Assembly (NCBI RefSeq): GCF_036785885.1
Contig: NC_092317.1
Location: forward strand, 3,598,501 to 3,662,500
Direction: 5' to 3'
Length of the DNA stretch: 64,000 bases
Source of the DNA: Coffea arabica
Taxonomy: Eukaryota; Streptophyta; Magnoliopsida; Gentianales; Rubiaceae
In this document: piece by piece, positions 12,996 through 26,101 of the stretch
How the letters are laid out: each line of letters begins with the position of its first letter
Position numbering within the stretch: the stretch's first letter is position 1
Notes under the pieces: generated by a model
Database searches by the model: none
Told to the model about the DNA's origin: nothing
What the model saw: only the letters and a program-made list of their open reading frames with translations
Translations under genes and position numbers: made by a program

Positions 12996-15237
12996 CTTCG
13001 TTTCTTATTCGGTCTGGCCTTTTTCTTTTTTCTGGACTATTACCGTCCGTTTTTGGGGACAGAGAGAGAAGGGGAGATGGAAATGGAATGAGGAAAAAGT
13101 GAGGAAGAGGGCAGGGAGAAGAGGAGAAGAGAGAATGGTGGTGGCAAAGAAAATCTGAATGGGAGTTTAATAGTTAGTGTAATAAAAATAACTGCTCAGC
13201 AGCATGACATGAGTTATATATATTTGTATATGCGAATTTGTACATATTTGTGTGTGTGCGCGTGTGAGTGTGTGAGTGTGTGGTGAAGATGCCAACTTGT
13301 CAATTCACACCCCCTTCGTCCCCTTGTGTTGTTGTTCTGTTGGGGTGCGTGTCTGACTGTAGTGGTATTGGATGGATTTTGGTACTTTTCTTTTCTTTTC
13401 TTTTTGATTTTTTTCCTCCCTTTCTCTTTTACTATTATTCTTAATGATGATACATATAGATCAGCTACTTTTCGAAATGAACATCCCTTATGCAACAAGG
13501 AAATTGCCAACTTTTGGGCTTTGCTCATAAAATGAAAAATAATACATTAGCAGCTCTTTTCATCTGATCAATTATTCTTTGATAGTTTGATAAGTTTTGA
13601 CTTATGTTACTATGACAAATAACTTCCCGTGACTGAAAAGATTAGAGCCAAACTTCTCTCTATAAATAGTATGCTTATCAAATTAATCAAAACGACTGAA
13701 TAAAAGAGACACAATTTAAATATTTATCAAAAGAAATACTATAGTAATTTTTTTTAAACATTTTTTTAAACTCGCATTACTACTATTTGGTATCTTATAC
13801 ATCGTGAGAAAGAGAAATCCAATTAAATCACTCTTGAAAAAAATACAAATAAAGTATCGGAACATCTTTCTGGTCTAATCGAGTTTTTATACCTGCTAGA
13901 TTATGTTTTTTATTAATTTTTATAAGTGTTTTCAGCGTTTGGATGGAATGGACGGGCGGATGGGCGGGTGGCGCTGTTTATGTGTGTGTATATATCTTCG
14001 ATGTGGAGTAAGGGCCCACTAGTCAGACGTGGCAAATGCTAGAGGTGGAGAGAACGCGCTGCAGAGAGAGCGTGGGACAGAGAACTCCATGAGGCGCATG
14101 GAATGGAGATGTTGTCTGTGTTGTTGGTTGGGTGATGGATTTAATCCGTGGAGGAGGGGACCTACAAAGGCTGGTTGATGAATAAATGACGCCGCATGTG
14201 AAACGCTGTACCACAATACTACCATACAGTTCAATTTGAAGCAAAAACTGGAATCAAGTCTGGCTTGGGGGATTGGATTGGGCATGCGTTTATAGGGGCG
14301 AATTTTAACTGCTGCCGTCTGATTTTATGATTGATGCCATTTATCGTATGACGAAGAATTTCCCTTCGTGGATGATATTGAAAAGATTTGGTGCATTAAC
14401 TTTCAACTATTGTCCTTCGACAAAAAAAAGAAAGAACTTTCAACTGCTGCAATCAAGGAGAACAACAACGGTTCTTCTAGCTGATACTTGAGGAAGAAAG
14501 GATTGCATGCCAATCAATTCACCTCATACGCAGGTTTACTCCGTTAAAGCTCGAATTTGAACACCAAGATGAGCCCAAGAATATATGAGATATCCATTTT
14601 CTTCCTTACTTTAAAGAAACAACATATTAGTTCGTGTTACTTAAGTTCGATTCAGTTTGGTTAAGGGAGGTTCAATTGATCGATTAAGCTAAAATAATAA
14701 ATGAGCCTAGATCGAGTACGAGCTTGACTATTTTAACTCGACTTGTCTTATTTACACCGTTTATTATTGAGAGTGTTGTATTTTTTAATTAAAAATTTTA
14801 AAAAAAATGGGTTCGAAGTTTAGGAGTTAATATCATCCATTTACAATTTAAAATGGAAAAAAAAAGGTATTGATTAAGATTTGAAGAAAGTTGGCTCTAA
14901 AGATGACTGGGTTGGAGAGTAAAAACTTTTTTATTAGAAGTTCTAGGCCTGACAGGTGAAGGAGTAATAGATCAGGGACACACAACTCCGTTATCATTTT
15001 TCGTCAAACCTGTGATGGCATTGAAAATTTTTTTTAGTATTCAACTAGTTAGTATTTACAGATAATAAAATTTGTTCCAAGGTATGCTAGATTTGTCGTA
15101 GACTCTACATACCATACGAGAAGCATTTTGACGGTGCATCAGTAAATCGATAGGCCATTAATATACCATACTAGAATCTTTGATGCATAACTTGAGAGAA
15201 AACAAATTTTACCGTTGCGTTTTCCTGATCTCACAAG
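12996..15237. other. Upstream spacer of the DLN-motif gene
   Basis: The region just above 12996 is the likely leader and promoter of the minus-strand gene, with purine-rich sequence at 13060-13150. A GT-rich microsatellite-like tract lies at about 13245-13285. The rest is A/T-rich with no recognised gene. Sequence around 14640-14760 resembles decayed copies of the CGAGTC-rich element family. Confidence 0.45.
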
Positions 15238-15400
15238 TGTGTTTGGATTGTAAATTATTTGAGATATTTTTATTGTAACATTTTTTGTGATGTGATGTAT
15301 GTGAGATAAAAAGGTAATTGAAAAGATAAAAATGTGTATTGAAAATTATAATGGTGATGTAAGTAAATATATTTAGGCAAATAATCTCCTGTCCAAACAG
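15238..15400. mobile_element. MITE, GTTTGGATTG family, copy 1
   Basis: The copy begins GTTTGGATTG and ends GTCCAAAC, so its ends are inverted. Its middle (GTGATGTATGTGAGATAAAAA) matches, in reverse complement, the middle of the copies at 15411-15542 and 31841-31967. No coding capacity. No clear target duplication was found, so the superfamily is uncertain (hAT-like is possible). Confidence 0.6.
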
Positions 15401-15410
15401 AATGTTTAAC

Positions 15411-15542
15411 CTTGTTTGGATTGTTATTTTCTATCGGAAAATTGCGTCGTTTTTCGTGATCACATTTACTTATTACTTTTTTTCTCACATACATTAAATC
15501 GCTACAGTAATTTTCCCATGGAAAATGCAATCGAAACGGGGC
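15411..15542. mobile_element. MITE, GTTTGGATTG family, copy 2 (opposite orientation)
   Basis: It starts CTTGTTTGGATTG and ends GCAATCGAAAC. The internal block from AAAATTGCGTCG to CATGGAAAATGCAATC is nearly the same as in the copy ending at 31967. It lies only 10 bp from copy 1 and in the opposite orientation. Confidence 0.65.
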
Positions 15543-16597
15543 AAAGCGGATTAGATATTGCAAAAAGAAAGAGTGAACCAAAATTGATATAAAAGTCAAC
15601 AACTAATGCTAATAAATTAGGGAGTGCGATTGCTGGATCACAGTTGATGGCTCTGTCCCTTGATTACGTCCGGTTGTGGTGATTCAACAGGAAGCGGCAG
15701 CCCATATCTCATCGCACGAACTCATGCTAGCACATTGGGTGTGGCTTTTTCAAGCATTGGCACAACTTTACTAAAATATGTAAATCCAATGCCATGCTAG
15801 TTGTCAAATTTGCAGCCCAATCATGTTCGTCAATGTTTATTTGTTTATGTAGCGAGAATATTCATGTATTCGTCCGTTTCCCTTTAAAGTAGGGGGGAAA
15901 ATTAAAAGAACTGATTCAAAGTAGTAGGGGGAAAAAATAGAAAGAGTGACGCGCAGAAAAGTTATGCTTGAGAACACATGGAACCAATACAGGATTTGGG
16001 TGTCTAATTCCATAAGGCGTGCATCCATTTCTTCAAGGTGCAGCTCACTTGAAATAGAAACTAAATATAGAACAAATTTTTGTTTGTTCCATGCGTGGCA
16101 TTAAAAAGAATGTACGTACGGTTATACGAGCCTTGTATAAGTCTCATATTCCTAACAAAAAATTCTTCTACTTCTCCTCTCACGACCTTGATAAATTTTC
16201 TCTAGATTTTTGTTAAGTTGAAATAAAAAAATGAACAATGTTTGTGAGTTCCAACGTGTAGTGAAAAAAGTTTTTTCTTTAAAAAAAAATAACTTTTCGA
16301 CTTGGTTTGTGTACTGAAAGCAAATTAGAATAGATCAAGAAGAATATCAATGCAAATTGAGTGTCTTTCTTTGTTCAAGTAAAATGGTGCCAATTATTTT
16401 AAGTTTTGTTAAATTTGGATATACAAACATATAAACAAAGTATGCGCTACTATTTTGGATTTTGTCGATAGTAGTGAGGGCAATTTTATTTAAGTGTCGG
16501 GGCAAGCTTACAAATTTATATACATATATGGAGATTTTGGTGGGGTAATTCTCTAATACTTAAATTTTATAGAAAGGGTAGTATGGGCCAATTCTCT
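15543..16597. other. Spacer, no gene seen
   Basis: A/T-rich sequence with short open frames only. No domain, RNA gene or repeat boundary is supported. Confidence 0.5.
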
Positions 16598-17009
16598 GCT
16601 GTCCTTAGAGGCGCAAACGAGTCAAGTTGAGTCTGATTTTGACCTAATCAAGTCGAGCATCAATTTAGTTTTATGAACCTCGAACTCGAGCACTCAATGC
16701 AAAACTAGATTTCAAGCTCGACTCAAATTCGAGTCAAGTTCGAGTTTAAAAAATAAAAAAATAATTCTTTTATTTTTATCAAATAAATAAAATAATAATT
16801 TTCTTAACAAATAATAAAATATTATAAATATATATATGTAATTTATTATTAAATATATATATATAATCGAGCCGACTTGCGAATTAACGAGTTGAGTATT
16901 TTTGAATTCGATTTCAACTTGATTAACTCAAACTCGACTTAAATTCGATGTTAATCAAACTCGAACTATTGGCAAGCGGCTAGATTCATTTGCACCCTCA
17001 GCTGTCCCT
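16598..17009. mobile_element. MULE-like MITE, GCAAACGAGTC family, 9-bp target duplication
   Basis: The element runs 16607-17000 (394 bp). It starts AGAGGCGCAAACGAGTCAAG and ends with CATTTGCACCCTCA, the inverted counterpart. Flanks are GCTGTCCTT and GCTGTCCCT, 9 bases with one mismatch. The inside is rich in CTCGA/TCGAG words with an A/T-rich centre. A longer relative with perfect flanks lies at 50156-50687. Confidence 0.75.
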
Positions 17010-17275
17010 GCCATATTTCCACGAATACATCCTGAGGCCAGACCCAGATTATAGTTCTCGATAGACAAATAAACCCAAGAAACGAACCTTTTGGCATGCA
17101 GACTTAAGATTGGAATGCGGCAGAGAAGCTTGCCATGTATACATAACAAGACAAGGGGACCACTGCCACCCGAATTTTACCAAAAAGAAGCCACTATTGC
17201 CTTTGTCATTGGAGCGTGGCACGTATAAACTACTCATAAACATAGATACAGATACTTTCCTAAAAGGAAATTCAA

Positions 17276-17294
17276 CTGTGTGTGTGTGTGTGTG
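17276..17294. repeat. (GT)n microsatellite
   Basis: About nine GT units in a row within an otherwise unassigned spacer. Confidence 0.9.
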
Positions 17295-19281
17295 TTGAGT
17301 ATCGAATTCTCCGTAGTTGGCTTTTCATCGTAGCAAAGATTAAACTATCAAAAGCGTGAGCGAGTGAATGAATGGCTGAATTACGCCCTTTCCGCTATCT
17401 GTTCGCCTCTGTCTCTTCTTCTCTCTTTGCCTGTTTCTTCTACACATCTCCTTAGTCCTACACTTGTCCCCCCCATCCCTGTCTCAAATATTTATAATTA
17501 TTCCAGAATAATTGAGAAAAAAGTACCCACCTCACTCCGTCCAACACACATCTTGTTCGCCCTATGCCTGCTTTAATTTGGTATTCGACTAGCTGTGCTT
17601 GAATGACAATCAAAAACAGTAGCGGTTCATTTTAATTTGCCGTTTTGTCTATTTAGCATTTTTCATCAAAATGTTTACACGTGTTTGATGAATGAATAAT
17701 TCGGAGTTGCTTATGGTACTGATTGTTAATGATCATCGTGACTCTAACTCAGGGTCTCTTTCAAATTTTCAAAAACGCAGAAAAATTTACTGTCAAGTCA
17801 ATAATCAAGATTTTTTTTTCTTCTATATTATTGTGTCCTAAAGTTACTGGATAAACAGATAAAATAGATATGCACCCACTTTAAAATTCAAAAAATATTA
17901 TACTGCACCCCCTTGAATCGTGTAAATTTTAATTTTTGCATGTGTCTAGACACCTGTCCTACCCCTTATAGAAGAACCCATTACCACATTTCAACTAGCT
18001 GTAGATAACAAGTTCAATGCGCAGAAACAATTAATTGTTTCATTCATAAGTAAATCAATAATATAATTAATGTTTCTGGAAAACAATATAGACTGGATTC
18101 ACAAACCACTCATCAAGGGGACGGGATGGATTGGGAAGAGGTTTTTTTTCTCTCACAAATGATCAAGAACACACGCACACAGTTAGATTAACACCCGGAG
18201 AGTCATCAAAGAACGGTTCGAAACGAACAATTTAAGGAGGATCCACAAAATAATCGAATTCAGTCAATTAGTGATAGAACCGACCACCTGTGGACCTTAA
18301 ACCTGCAGACTAATGCCCCACGATCTTTTGATGTGGGATTGGGAAGAGGCTTGAAACGTGGAATACATAATAATGAGGAGTGCCAAATTAATAAAGGGGT
18401 CGGCTCGTTTGCTTGCGGGGTAAGATCAAAGATAAAAACATCAAACCCTAAGACTTTCGGCGATTAGTGGACGCACATCTGTCTCTACTGTTGACTTTTG
18501 GCCGCAGAATCATGTACTTTGACACTTTTAACATTCAAACTCCGGTATATGTTGCAGCCTATTCATGTTATCTTACGAATGAAAATGAGTATGATCAAAT
18601 CAAATATTCTAATATTTAAATTTATTTAATTATTTTTAAATTTAGCTTATTTATTTATTGAATCGAGATTGAACGTATTTTTTTAATCAAAATTATCAAC
18701 TATTTTTGAATTTGGTTTGACTAGTTAACGAGTCAAATTCGAATGAAATCTTACCAAATCGAATTCAATTTGAGTATCAATTAGTTTGGTTCATCTTCCA
18801 ATCGTAAAAATAGTGATGATTAGTATAAATATTTTTCATCATTTTTTTATACTTTCAATTATATCTGTAGACATTTTTATCTTAATCACATTTGTAAACA
18901 CAATTACTCATAAACACCCTAAGTACGGTAACTAATCAAATTAACTACTATCACTATTCTTGTTTCTTTTCTTTTCTGAATTTTTATATAGTATTCAATT
19001 TGAAATACGTGATACCCGTACTCCTATTGTGTTTGACTTTGAAATTCTGAAATATGTCGAGTGTCAACCCTCTGGTCGAGTCGAGTGGAGAAGCCGGCTA
19101 AGTAGCGCAGTGTAGTCGAGTCCACTTGGTCTCCGCGTAAAGAATCAGTCTCTGACTGAGACTGCTTTTATATTAATATTGTTACTTTATTTCTTTTTAT
19201 TTTATCCTCAACTTTTCCTTCAGCCTTTTTTTTTCACATCTTCTGGATTAGTGCGTAAGATTGTAAATTGTTATTGCGAAC
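17295..19281. other. Spacer, no gene seen
   Basis: No supported gene. The stretch 18585-18790 has CGAGTC/GAATTCGA-type words reminiscent of a decayed copy of the GCAAACGAGTC element family, but no clean ends were found. Confidence 0.5.
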
Positions 19282-19500
19282 GAGTAAATCCATTTCCAGC
19301 CACTAGGTGGTCACCACGCGGGAAGTAAAGGGTTCAACTCTTACTTTTCATTAATTTGTCATTTTATGTGACGGTCTTAATTGGCTTTCTTTGATGGAAT
19401 CTCTTTTTACATCGAGTCCCCTTCCCCCTAAATTAAATTAGATTAAATTATAGAAATTCTATCATTGCAGTAAAAAAAAAAGAGTAAATCTATTTTCAGC
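19282..19500 (+). mobile_element. SINE with near-perfect 19-bp target duplication
   Basis: The body runs 19301-19481. It has GGGTTCAACTC near its 5' part, like a pol III B box, and a 3' tail of ten A residues. The 19-base flanks GAGTAAATCCATTTCCAGC (19282-19300) and GAGTAAATCTATTTTCAGC (19482-19500) differ at two positions. The 3' half (GACGGTCTT, CATCGAGTCCCCTTCCCC, TATAGAAATTCTATC) matches the SINE at 38665-38871, so both belong to one family. Confidence 0.75.
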
Positions 19501-21265
19501 ATTATTATTCGTCCTCTCTCTTTCATTTTTTTTCTGGGAGAAGCATTAAAATCTTTTGAAAAGCTATTTTTAATAAAAAAATTATATTTTTTTGTGAATA
19601 TATCATCGAATCGTTATAGTATATTTTATTATAAAAACTTTAAAAATAACAATTCAACCGAGCTCTAAATATTTCATGAGCTTTGTTTCCAACGTACACA
19701 AACTTTTTTTGGCTAAACCTTTTGTGCACGGAACTAATAAAATGGTCGCGGATATATACACATATATATATATATCTATTCAAATGTGGGTTGCAAATTT
19801 CTATTTTTATGGCGTAGAACATAGTCTAAAACAGCATTGAGAACAACTTCGGTGACGTACGAGAGAGAATCCCGGATTAGCTCTTCCTTGGCTGCCGGAA
19901 CCGTGAATCAATCCACCGCCATAAACCTAAATATGAGATTACTCTCCTATTCTTTACAGTTCTTTTCACTTATTTAATGGACTTTTTTGACTTGTCGTGG
20001 CTTTTGCCAAAGTGGCCTACGACTTTCGCTTTCTTTTCAGATGTACTTGTCTTTCACGACCAGATGAGTTTTGCCACTCAAAAAGAGAAAAACTTTACCA
20101 GTCTGGCTTTCCACCATTCAGTGTAGTTTCCAACTTCTGGGAGTCCACGACATAATCTCTCTCTTCTTTTTTTTTTTTTTTATTTAGAATGTATGAGTGA
20201 GGTTCACAACTAAGGTGAGAATTAAGCAAAAGAAAAACTGAATATGCTTTTGGATTATACGAATGTTGTCATAGCTAACTTTATACTGTGCTGTTCTTGA
20301 TCAGGTCGAGGTAATAGAAGTGTGTGCGCATTATATATCTTCTTTTTTTTGGTTGCAACGACTTAATCTAACCTAGTTTAGGGAGAGGGGAAGGAGGAGC
20401 CTAACCGATAGAGAACTTGTCGGAGGTAGTTATTTGAAAGTGACAATCACAATTAAGTGACAAGATGAGAGACAAAATTTTAAAATATTGGAAATGACAA
20501 ACAGTCCAAGAAACTTTTGGCATGTGCGCGTTATATATCAGCTAAACAAATTCATGGTGTGCTTAAAAGTATACAAAATTTTCGTACACTACTAAAATGG
20601 TTTAGTTGTTTTGGCCATAGCTTGTATTGACTTGACTGGATAGATTAATAAGTCCTACGAGCTAGAAATTTTCAGAAAAGGAAAGCTTTATTGAGTATAC
20701 AAAATATAAATGTAGATTAGAGTGATGTACTGATAAATATTTTTAGTTTTGATAGAATAAGATTATAGTGCATAGACGGCAATTACATAAACAACTCTTT
20801 CTCTATTGATCTGCGTTACGTCTAGTCTATTGAGTATTGACTTTTGGTTGGGCTTGTGAGATTAGTTTAGGTCTTAGAAATTGATATTCTGACAAAAAAA
20901 AAAAAGAGTATTGTCTTGTTTCTAGCACGTATCAGTAATTAAGTGAAGACCTTTTTTTTTTAATTAAAGAGGAAGAAAAAGAATACACAAAAAACTTTTA
21001 TTAAAGGAAAAGAAAAAGAATTGCACAAAGAAAAGAAAGAGAAGAGTTGCAATTCACACAATCCAATCGAATAAGTCTGTGAAATGATAATTCCCCTCCG
21101 CTCCAAATGAGCCGGGGCGAAATACCAATTCTCCGAACCCGAAACCGAAAAGCAGTAAAGAGTAGCTTGTTCCTGTTAGTACACTTGGCTGAATAGGTGG
21201 ATGCTAAAATTTCAGGTTCCTTAGGGTTTCCTCAAGCCTCTGCAATCAAATCTCCGCCACGCATT
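19501..21265. other. Spacer and upstream region of the uS15m gene
   Basis: No gene supported. Around 20340-20400 a T-run followed by GGGAGAGGGGAAGG resembles the 3' end of the SINE family on the minus strand, but no duplication was found. The last about 150 bp are the likely leader and promoter of the uS15m gene. Confidence 0.4.
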
Positions 21266-24200
21266 ATGGCGGCAACCACCAAGCTCCTCCAACTCCGCCC
21301 TAAAACCCTCCCCCTCACCACCACCACCGCCACCACTCCAGCCGCCACTTCAGTTCATTTCTTTTCATCCTCCACCACCCCTGACCCTGACAATACCCCC
21401 TCCCCGCAATCCAAACCCCGTCCGCCACCACCCCAATCCCAACCGCAACCCCAATACCAATCCCAATCCCCATTTTCGTTTTCTTCTTACATCAGTGATG
21501 TCAAAGCCAGCCTCAAACAACAACAACCACAGCAATCACAATGGAACCCTCAATCCCAACCCCGTCGAAAACCATTCTCTTTCGCCTCCCCCGTCTCAAA
21601 GCAATCCGACCAGATAGAAGAAATCCGCAAAAATTTACTTGAGTTTCGCCGCCGTTCTGCACCCCCTCCTCCAACACCACCACCTCCTCCATCCTCCACT
21701 TCTAGCACTACTTCTGCCCCGAATTCCTCCCGGTCCATTTCGTTTCAAGAACTTTACCAGCGGGGTCTCGCTTCCAAAGGTCAAGAGTCCGCCCCAGGTG
21801 CCTCGGAGGCAGTGGTGAAGGATTCATTCAGGACTATCCGCGACAGCTTAAATCAGCTCAAACCCTCTTCAACAAACCAGAGTCAAGGGGGTGGGAGAAC
21901 GAACAATGCCATGCCCATCTCGAGGTGGAAAGAGAGTTTGACGACGAGGCCACTAGACCCAAGTTTGCCATCTTTGCATCAAAGGGGGATTGAAGGGAGC
22001 GATCATTTGCCGCCGTCGATTTTTCGACGGGAGATGAACGAAGTGGACGCGGAGGATGGTACTCAATTTCAGACGGAGTTTGTGAGGATTTATTCCACTC
22101 GAGAGTTGGGCGAGAAGCTCAGGGCGCTAAGGCCCGAGAGACGGGACAAGAAAGATTGGTTTTCATTGGAAGAGTTGAGCGAAAGGCTGGTGAAGTTGAG
22201 AAAGATGGAGGAGGAGGAGATAAACTCGAAACCTGCTGGTGCTACCTGGATGACTTTGAGGAAAAGTCTTCAAGCGATCAGTGAAACTCAGAGTGAACCC
22301 AAGAGTAAGTGTAAGCTTGCATTGTTTGCAGCACACCAGACTTGGAATTGGTAATTGGATATTGGTAACGCTTGTGTTTAATGTGCCTAAATTGCTTGTC
22401 TTGATGATATATATATATGTGTGTGTGTATGTGTGTGTGTGTGTGTGTGTGTTTATAATGGGTTTGTCCTTAGATTGGTCCCCTCGTGCCATGAGATTAT
22501 GCTATTGGGGTATTTGGTGGAGGAAAATAACATGTAGAATGAGGTTATATGCCGATTAGTTTGTAAGCTTTCAGCTATTGCTGCACTCGTGATTACTGTT
22601 CTTGATATGCTAGTATGTCCATTAGCAAAGAGACTCTGGGAAGTTTTGATCGTCTGCATGTATTCTGAAAGTTTGTTGAAAGTAAGGGGCTGGATTTATT
22701 GCAAATTTGTGATTTATATCCAACTTGTTTCTCCTGCCCTTCTGTTCTGTTACTTACCTGTGTCCTTGAAGAGCTGTACTATTGGAAAAAATCCATACTA
22801 ATTTCTGTTTGGTGGTTATTGTTCTAAAGGATAATTCAGCTATTAATTAGGTACTTACTGTACTATATTTATAGTTTTGGGATTCTTTTTTCCATTTTCT
22901 TAGTTTTAGTGAGTTACAGCAGTTTCACAAACTCAATTCAACATTTGTTTCTATTTTTGTTGTACCTAATAATCAGAAATATGGAAGAGTTATCTGATAC
23001 CGAAATTGAGTACAAGGAAATTTTCTGAAGATAAATGTTGTGCCTTGTGAATTTTAACGAAATGCTAGATTATTATATCGTTATTCCTGTCAGCTAAGTT
23101 GCTGGAACAATTACTGATTGTTAGATAAGGATTTATTTGTTATTGCAAGTCTGTGTGCGAGTTTTCTGATTCTTCTTGATGCATGACTGTGATAAATGAT
23201 GCCTATTCTTCTGTATCAATCCATGGTTTAGTGATCTATTAACTTTTACAGAGCACAACATTGCTATCTTGGGCCAGCTTCCTCCACTCTACATGTCATC
23301 TCCCCCAAAGGAAGAATTAGTTGAAAAGGCAAGCTAGTCTTTTCTTGATTTGCTAGCTTATGGTCAGGCTTTTAAAGCAAATCTTTTACTGTGTGACTTT
23401 TTGTCTGAATTTTGGGTGACATTGCATATGAAGTTTATCCAAGCTAGTTCTGAATCAATGTGAATGGGTTTTTGTTGGATAGTATACCTTTGGATCACAT
23501 GTTTCAAACTAGTCGTTGAACTCCATTATCTGAATACTTTGATTTTCATGACCTTGTATGCATTTACAATTTGTTTTTCAGTCACTAATTGCAAGACTGA
23601 TCTTGTTCTTTCAAATTCAGAATGATTAGCTATGAATGAAAATTGCAGGAAATTCTTTGGTTTTGTCACTTCCAAATTAGTTTACAAATGCTTTATTCAG
23701 CATTGCATTGGGATTATCGATAGTTCAGTATGGTTGTTTCCATAATTTTGTGTTCAGTTTTTTTTTTTTGGAATATGGAAAATGGAGAATGAACCTGAAA
23801 ATTTATGATCTACAGCATTTGATTGCTGTTGCACGTTCAAGATTCCAATTTTTGTAGCCATGCATCCCATCATTTAAGAGAAGCTATAGTGCTTAGTAAG
23901 AAACAAACTATACAATCTAGAACTTTCTGCCTTCAATGAACTTTGACGTTAAAACTTCCGTAATTTGTTTAGTTGCTGCTATGCATTATTCCTTGATCAT
24001 AATTTTGCCTTTTGCTCTGAATTATGCAGTATTTCCACCCTGATCACATGTCAGCTGCCGAGAAATTGAAGCTGGAGCTTAAGAAAGTGAGAGACAAATT
24101 TAAATTGTCGGAGTCAGATTGTGGTTCTGCTCGTGTTCAAGGTGAGTTCGCTGAATTCGTTCAGTGTTCCTTGTGGAGGATTGACTGGATCCAGCTTGCT

Positions 24201-26101
24201 GCATAGCAAGTGGATTCAGTTGGCCAAAGTTTGCTGTCTCTTTCTCGTTTCCTTTTGTATCTGTTAGACTCTAGCTTATTTAAGAATTTTTTTTTTGATA
24301 GTTACTGTCTAGTTAATTTAGTTCGCATTGCACTTGCAGTATTTATTTGCTTGCTCTTAAACATTTAAACAATGTCATCCCTGCGGTTTTAAATTTTGTT
24401 TTTAATCACAAGACCTGAATTTGGAGTCTCCTCATGCTCTACTTGTTAGGAAAACCAAATTAAAAGATTTCTTTCTCTGCTCAAGTTCAATTATGTTTCT
24501 TAATTTGAGATTTTTTTCCAGAATTTTGCTTGTTCTTGTTTTTGGGCTATGAACCTTTGCCTCAGAACTGTCAAATCCATCTTTTCCTTTTGAATTCTTC
24601 ATTCTCCAATGGCTGATGGATGTGTAGAAAATTGAAGCTAACTGGGGTGGATAATGGAAATTCATAATCTTTTCTCAGAAACTGATATCTTCAGTCGAAA
24701 GGATTATCCTTTTTACTTATTAAGTATTTTTATTATTTTTAAATGTGGACATTGATAAATCCTTTTCCACGAGTTCTTTATCTATTTCATTCCTTTTCCT
24801 TTCCTTCTAGGAAGAGCTTTATCTTTTGCATTTTTCCCACCTTTTTGGCCCGCCTTTTTTCCCAGAAGTTCAGCTTGTGTCATGCACCAAGTACAGAGGC
24901 ATGAAATGTCACCATGATTATGGTTGCAAGGATTGTTTCTAATCTTTTTGTTGTTCTGCAGTGGCACAACTCACAACAAAGATTAAGCACCTATCTACAG
25001 TTCTGCACAAGAAGGTCAGCATTTGGCTAAATATCTCTTCTTTGGGACCTCTATGAGGTGGTCCATAGTTGTCTTTCAACAAATTGTATCTGTAGCAGCT
25101 TTAATTTGATCATACATCTCAGTTTGAGTGATTGTTTGTTGATAAAAAAAAAAGAAGAATAGACATTGCTCGTAGGTGTGGCTAAACTGAGATGATAACT
25201 TATCACTTTCGAGAAAAAAGATTCTGAATTCTTCAAAATGAACTTCAACCTTCAAATATTGAAGCCACTGTTTGAGAAATGACCTTGAAATTTTTTTGTA
25301 AATTTCTCTGCTTTGGCTGATTATGACTTAGTTTCCCAGTTTGAATTTTTATGCCTATCTAAATTTTGACAGCATGCCCATGGGGAATAAGATCAAGCTT
25401 CTAATAGGTCTACAATATTTTAACTCCAAGTTCCTTGTTTCGATCATCACTAGATTTTCTTGTTTAAGTTTACTGCTTAGTTCTCGCATTTAGAGTTTTG
25501 CTTCCGGAAATGGTCAGTGGATACTCTGTGGACTGCAATTTGGGAGGCCGTTCTCTGGGATTGGGGGTTACAAACTAGATTAACTTGTAAAAATGGTGAA
25601 CTTGCCTTTTTGCTTGTTTTACATCTTTCATACTCTGCGGTTGCAGGTAGCAACTTCAGTAAGCTCTATATGTAGAAGTGTGCTCTTGGTTTTTGGCTAT
25701 TATTCTAGGTCCATAGTCATAATCATAGCGTTTGCCACATTTTTCTATGGGCAGCGAATATTTTCTTGAACTTTTGAGTTTTTGTTTTAATCAAAATTTC
25801 ATTTCTTGCTCCTATGTCTCCACTGTGCTCCATTGTCATAGTATTTGTCTTGCTGCCTGTGCTCTCAAGTCTCACATCTTTCTTATAATGGTTGTAGGAC
25901 AAGCATTCTCGAAAAGGTATTGAAGAAATGGTTCAAAGGAGGAAGAAATTATTGAAGTATTTGAGGAGGACTGACTGGGATTCTTACTGCTTCGTTCTCT
26001 CAAAACTTGGTCTTCGCGATAGTCAGGACGATTATGCCAAGAAAAAGAACTATCCGTCCAAAAAGGACCATTCTGGTAAAAAAAAGGCACTTAAAAATTA
26101 G
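21266..26101 (+). CDS. Mitochondrial small ribosomal subunit protein uS15 (nuclear gene)
   Basis: Five exons: 21266-22304, 23252-23328, 24030-24141, 24962-25014 and 25898-26101, giving 494 residues. The ATG at 21266 starts MAATTKLLQLRP, a Ser/Thr/Arg-rich stretch typical of a mitochondrial targeting peptide. The N-terminal 350 residues are low-complexity (Pro/Gln/Ser-rich) and likely disordered. The S15 domain is at the C-terminus, about residues 390-485: DCGSARVQVAQLTTKIKHL, LHKKDKHSRKG, RRKKLLKYLRRTD and a final LGLRD. In bacteria this protein binds 16S rRNA and nucleates the small-subunit platform. Bacterial S15 is about 90 residues, so a long plant-type extension is present. Intron 2 begins GC (AAG|GCAAGC) rather than GT. 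It is convergent with the proline-rich gene. Confidence 0.9.
22404..22453. repeat. (AT)n/(GT)n microsatellite in intron 1 of the uS15m gene
   Basis: A run of AT units turns into GT units interrupted once. It lies in the first intron, about 100 bp after the donor. Confidence 0.9.
23329..24029 (+). other. GC-AG intron of the uS15m gene
   Basis: The exon ends AAG and the intron begins GCAAGC; it ends GCAG before TATTTCCACCC. This is the only join that keeps VEKYFHPDHMS in frame, because reading through meets TAG three codons on. Confidence 0.8.

Noticed and set aside
13214-13528. 104-residue minus-strand frame ending in His/Thr repeats
   Set aside because: The C-terminal part is a GT/CA microsatellite; no domain is visible.
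14800-14830. GGGTTCGAAG motif as a tRNA T-arm
   Set aside because: No acceptor stem, D arm or anticodon arm could be fitted around it.
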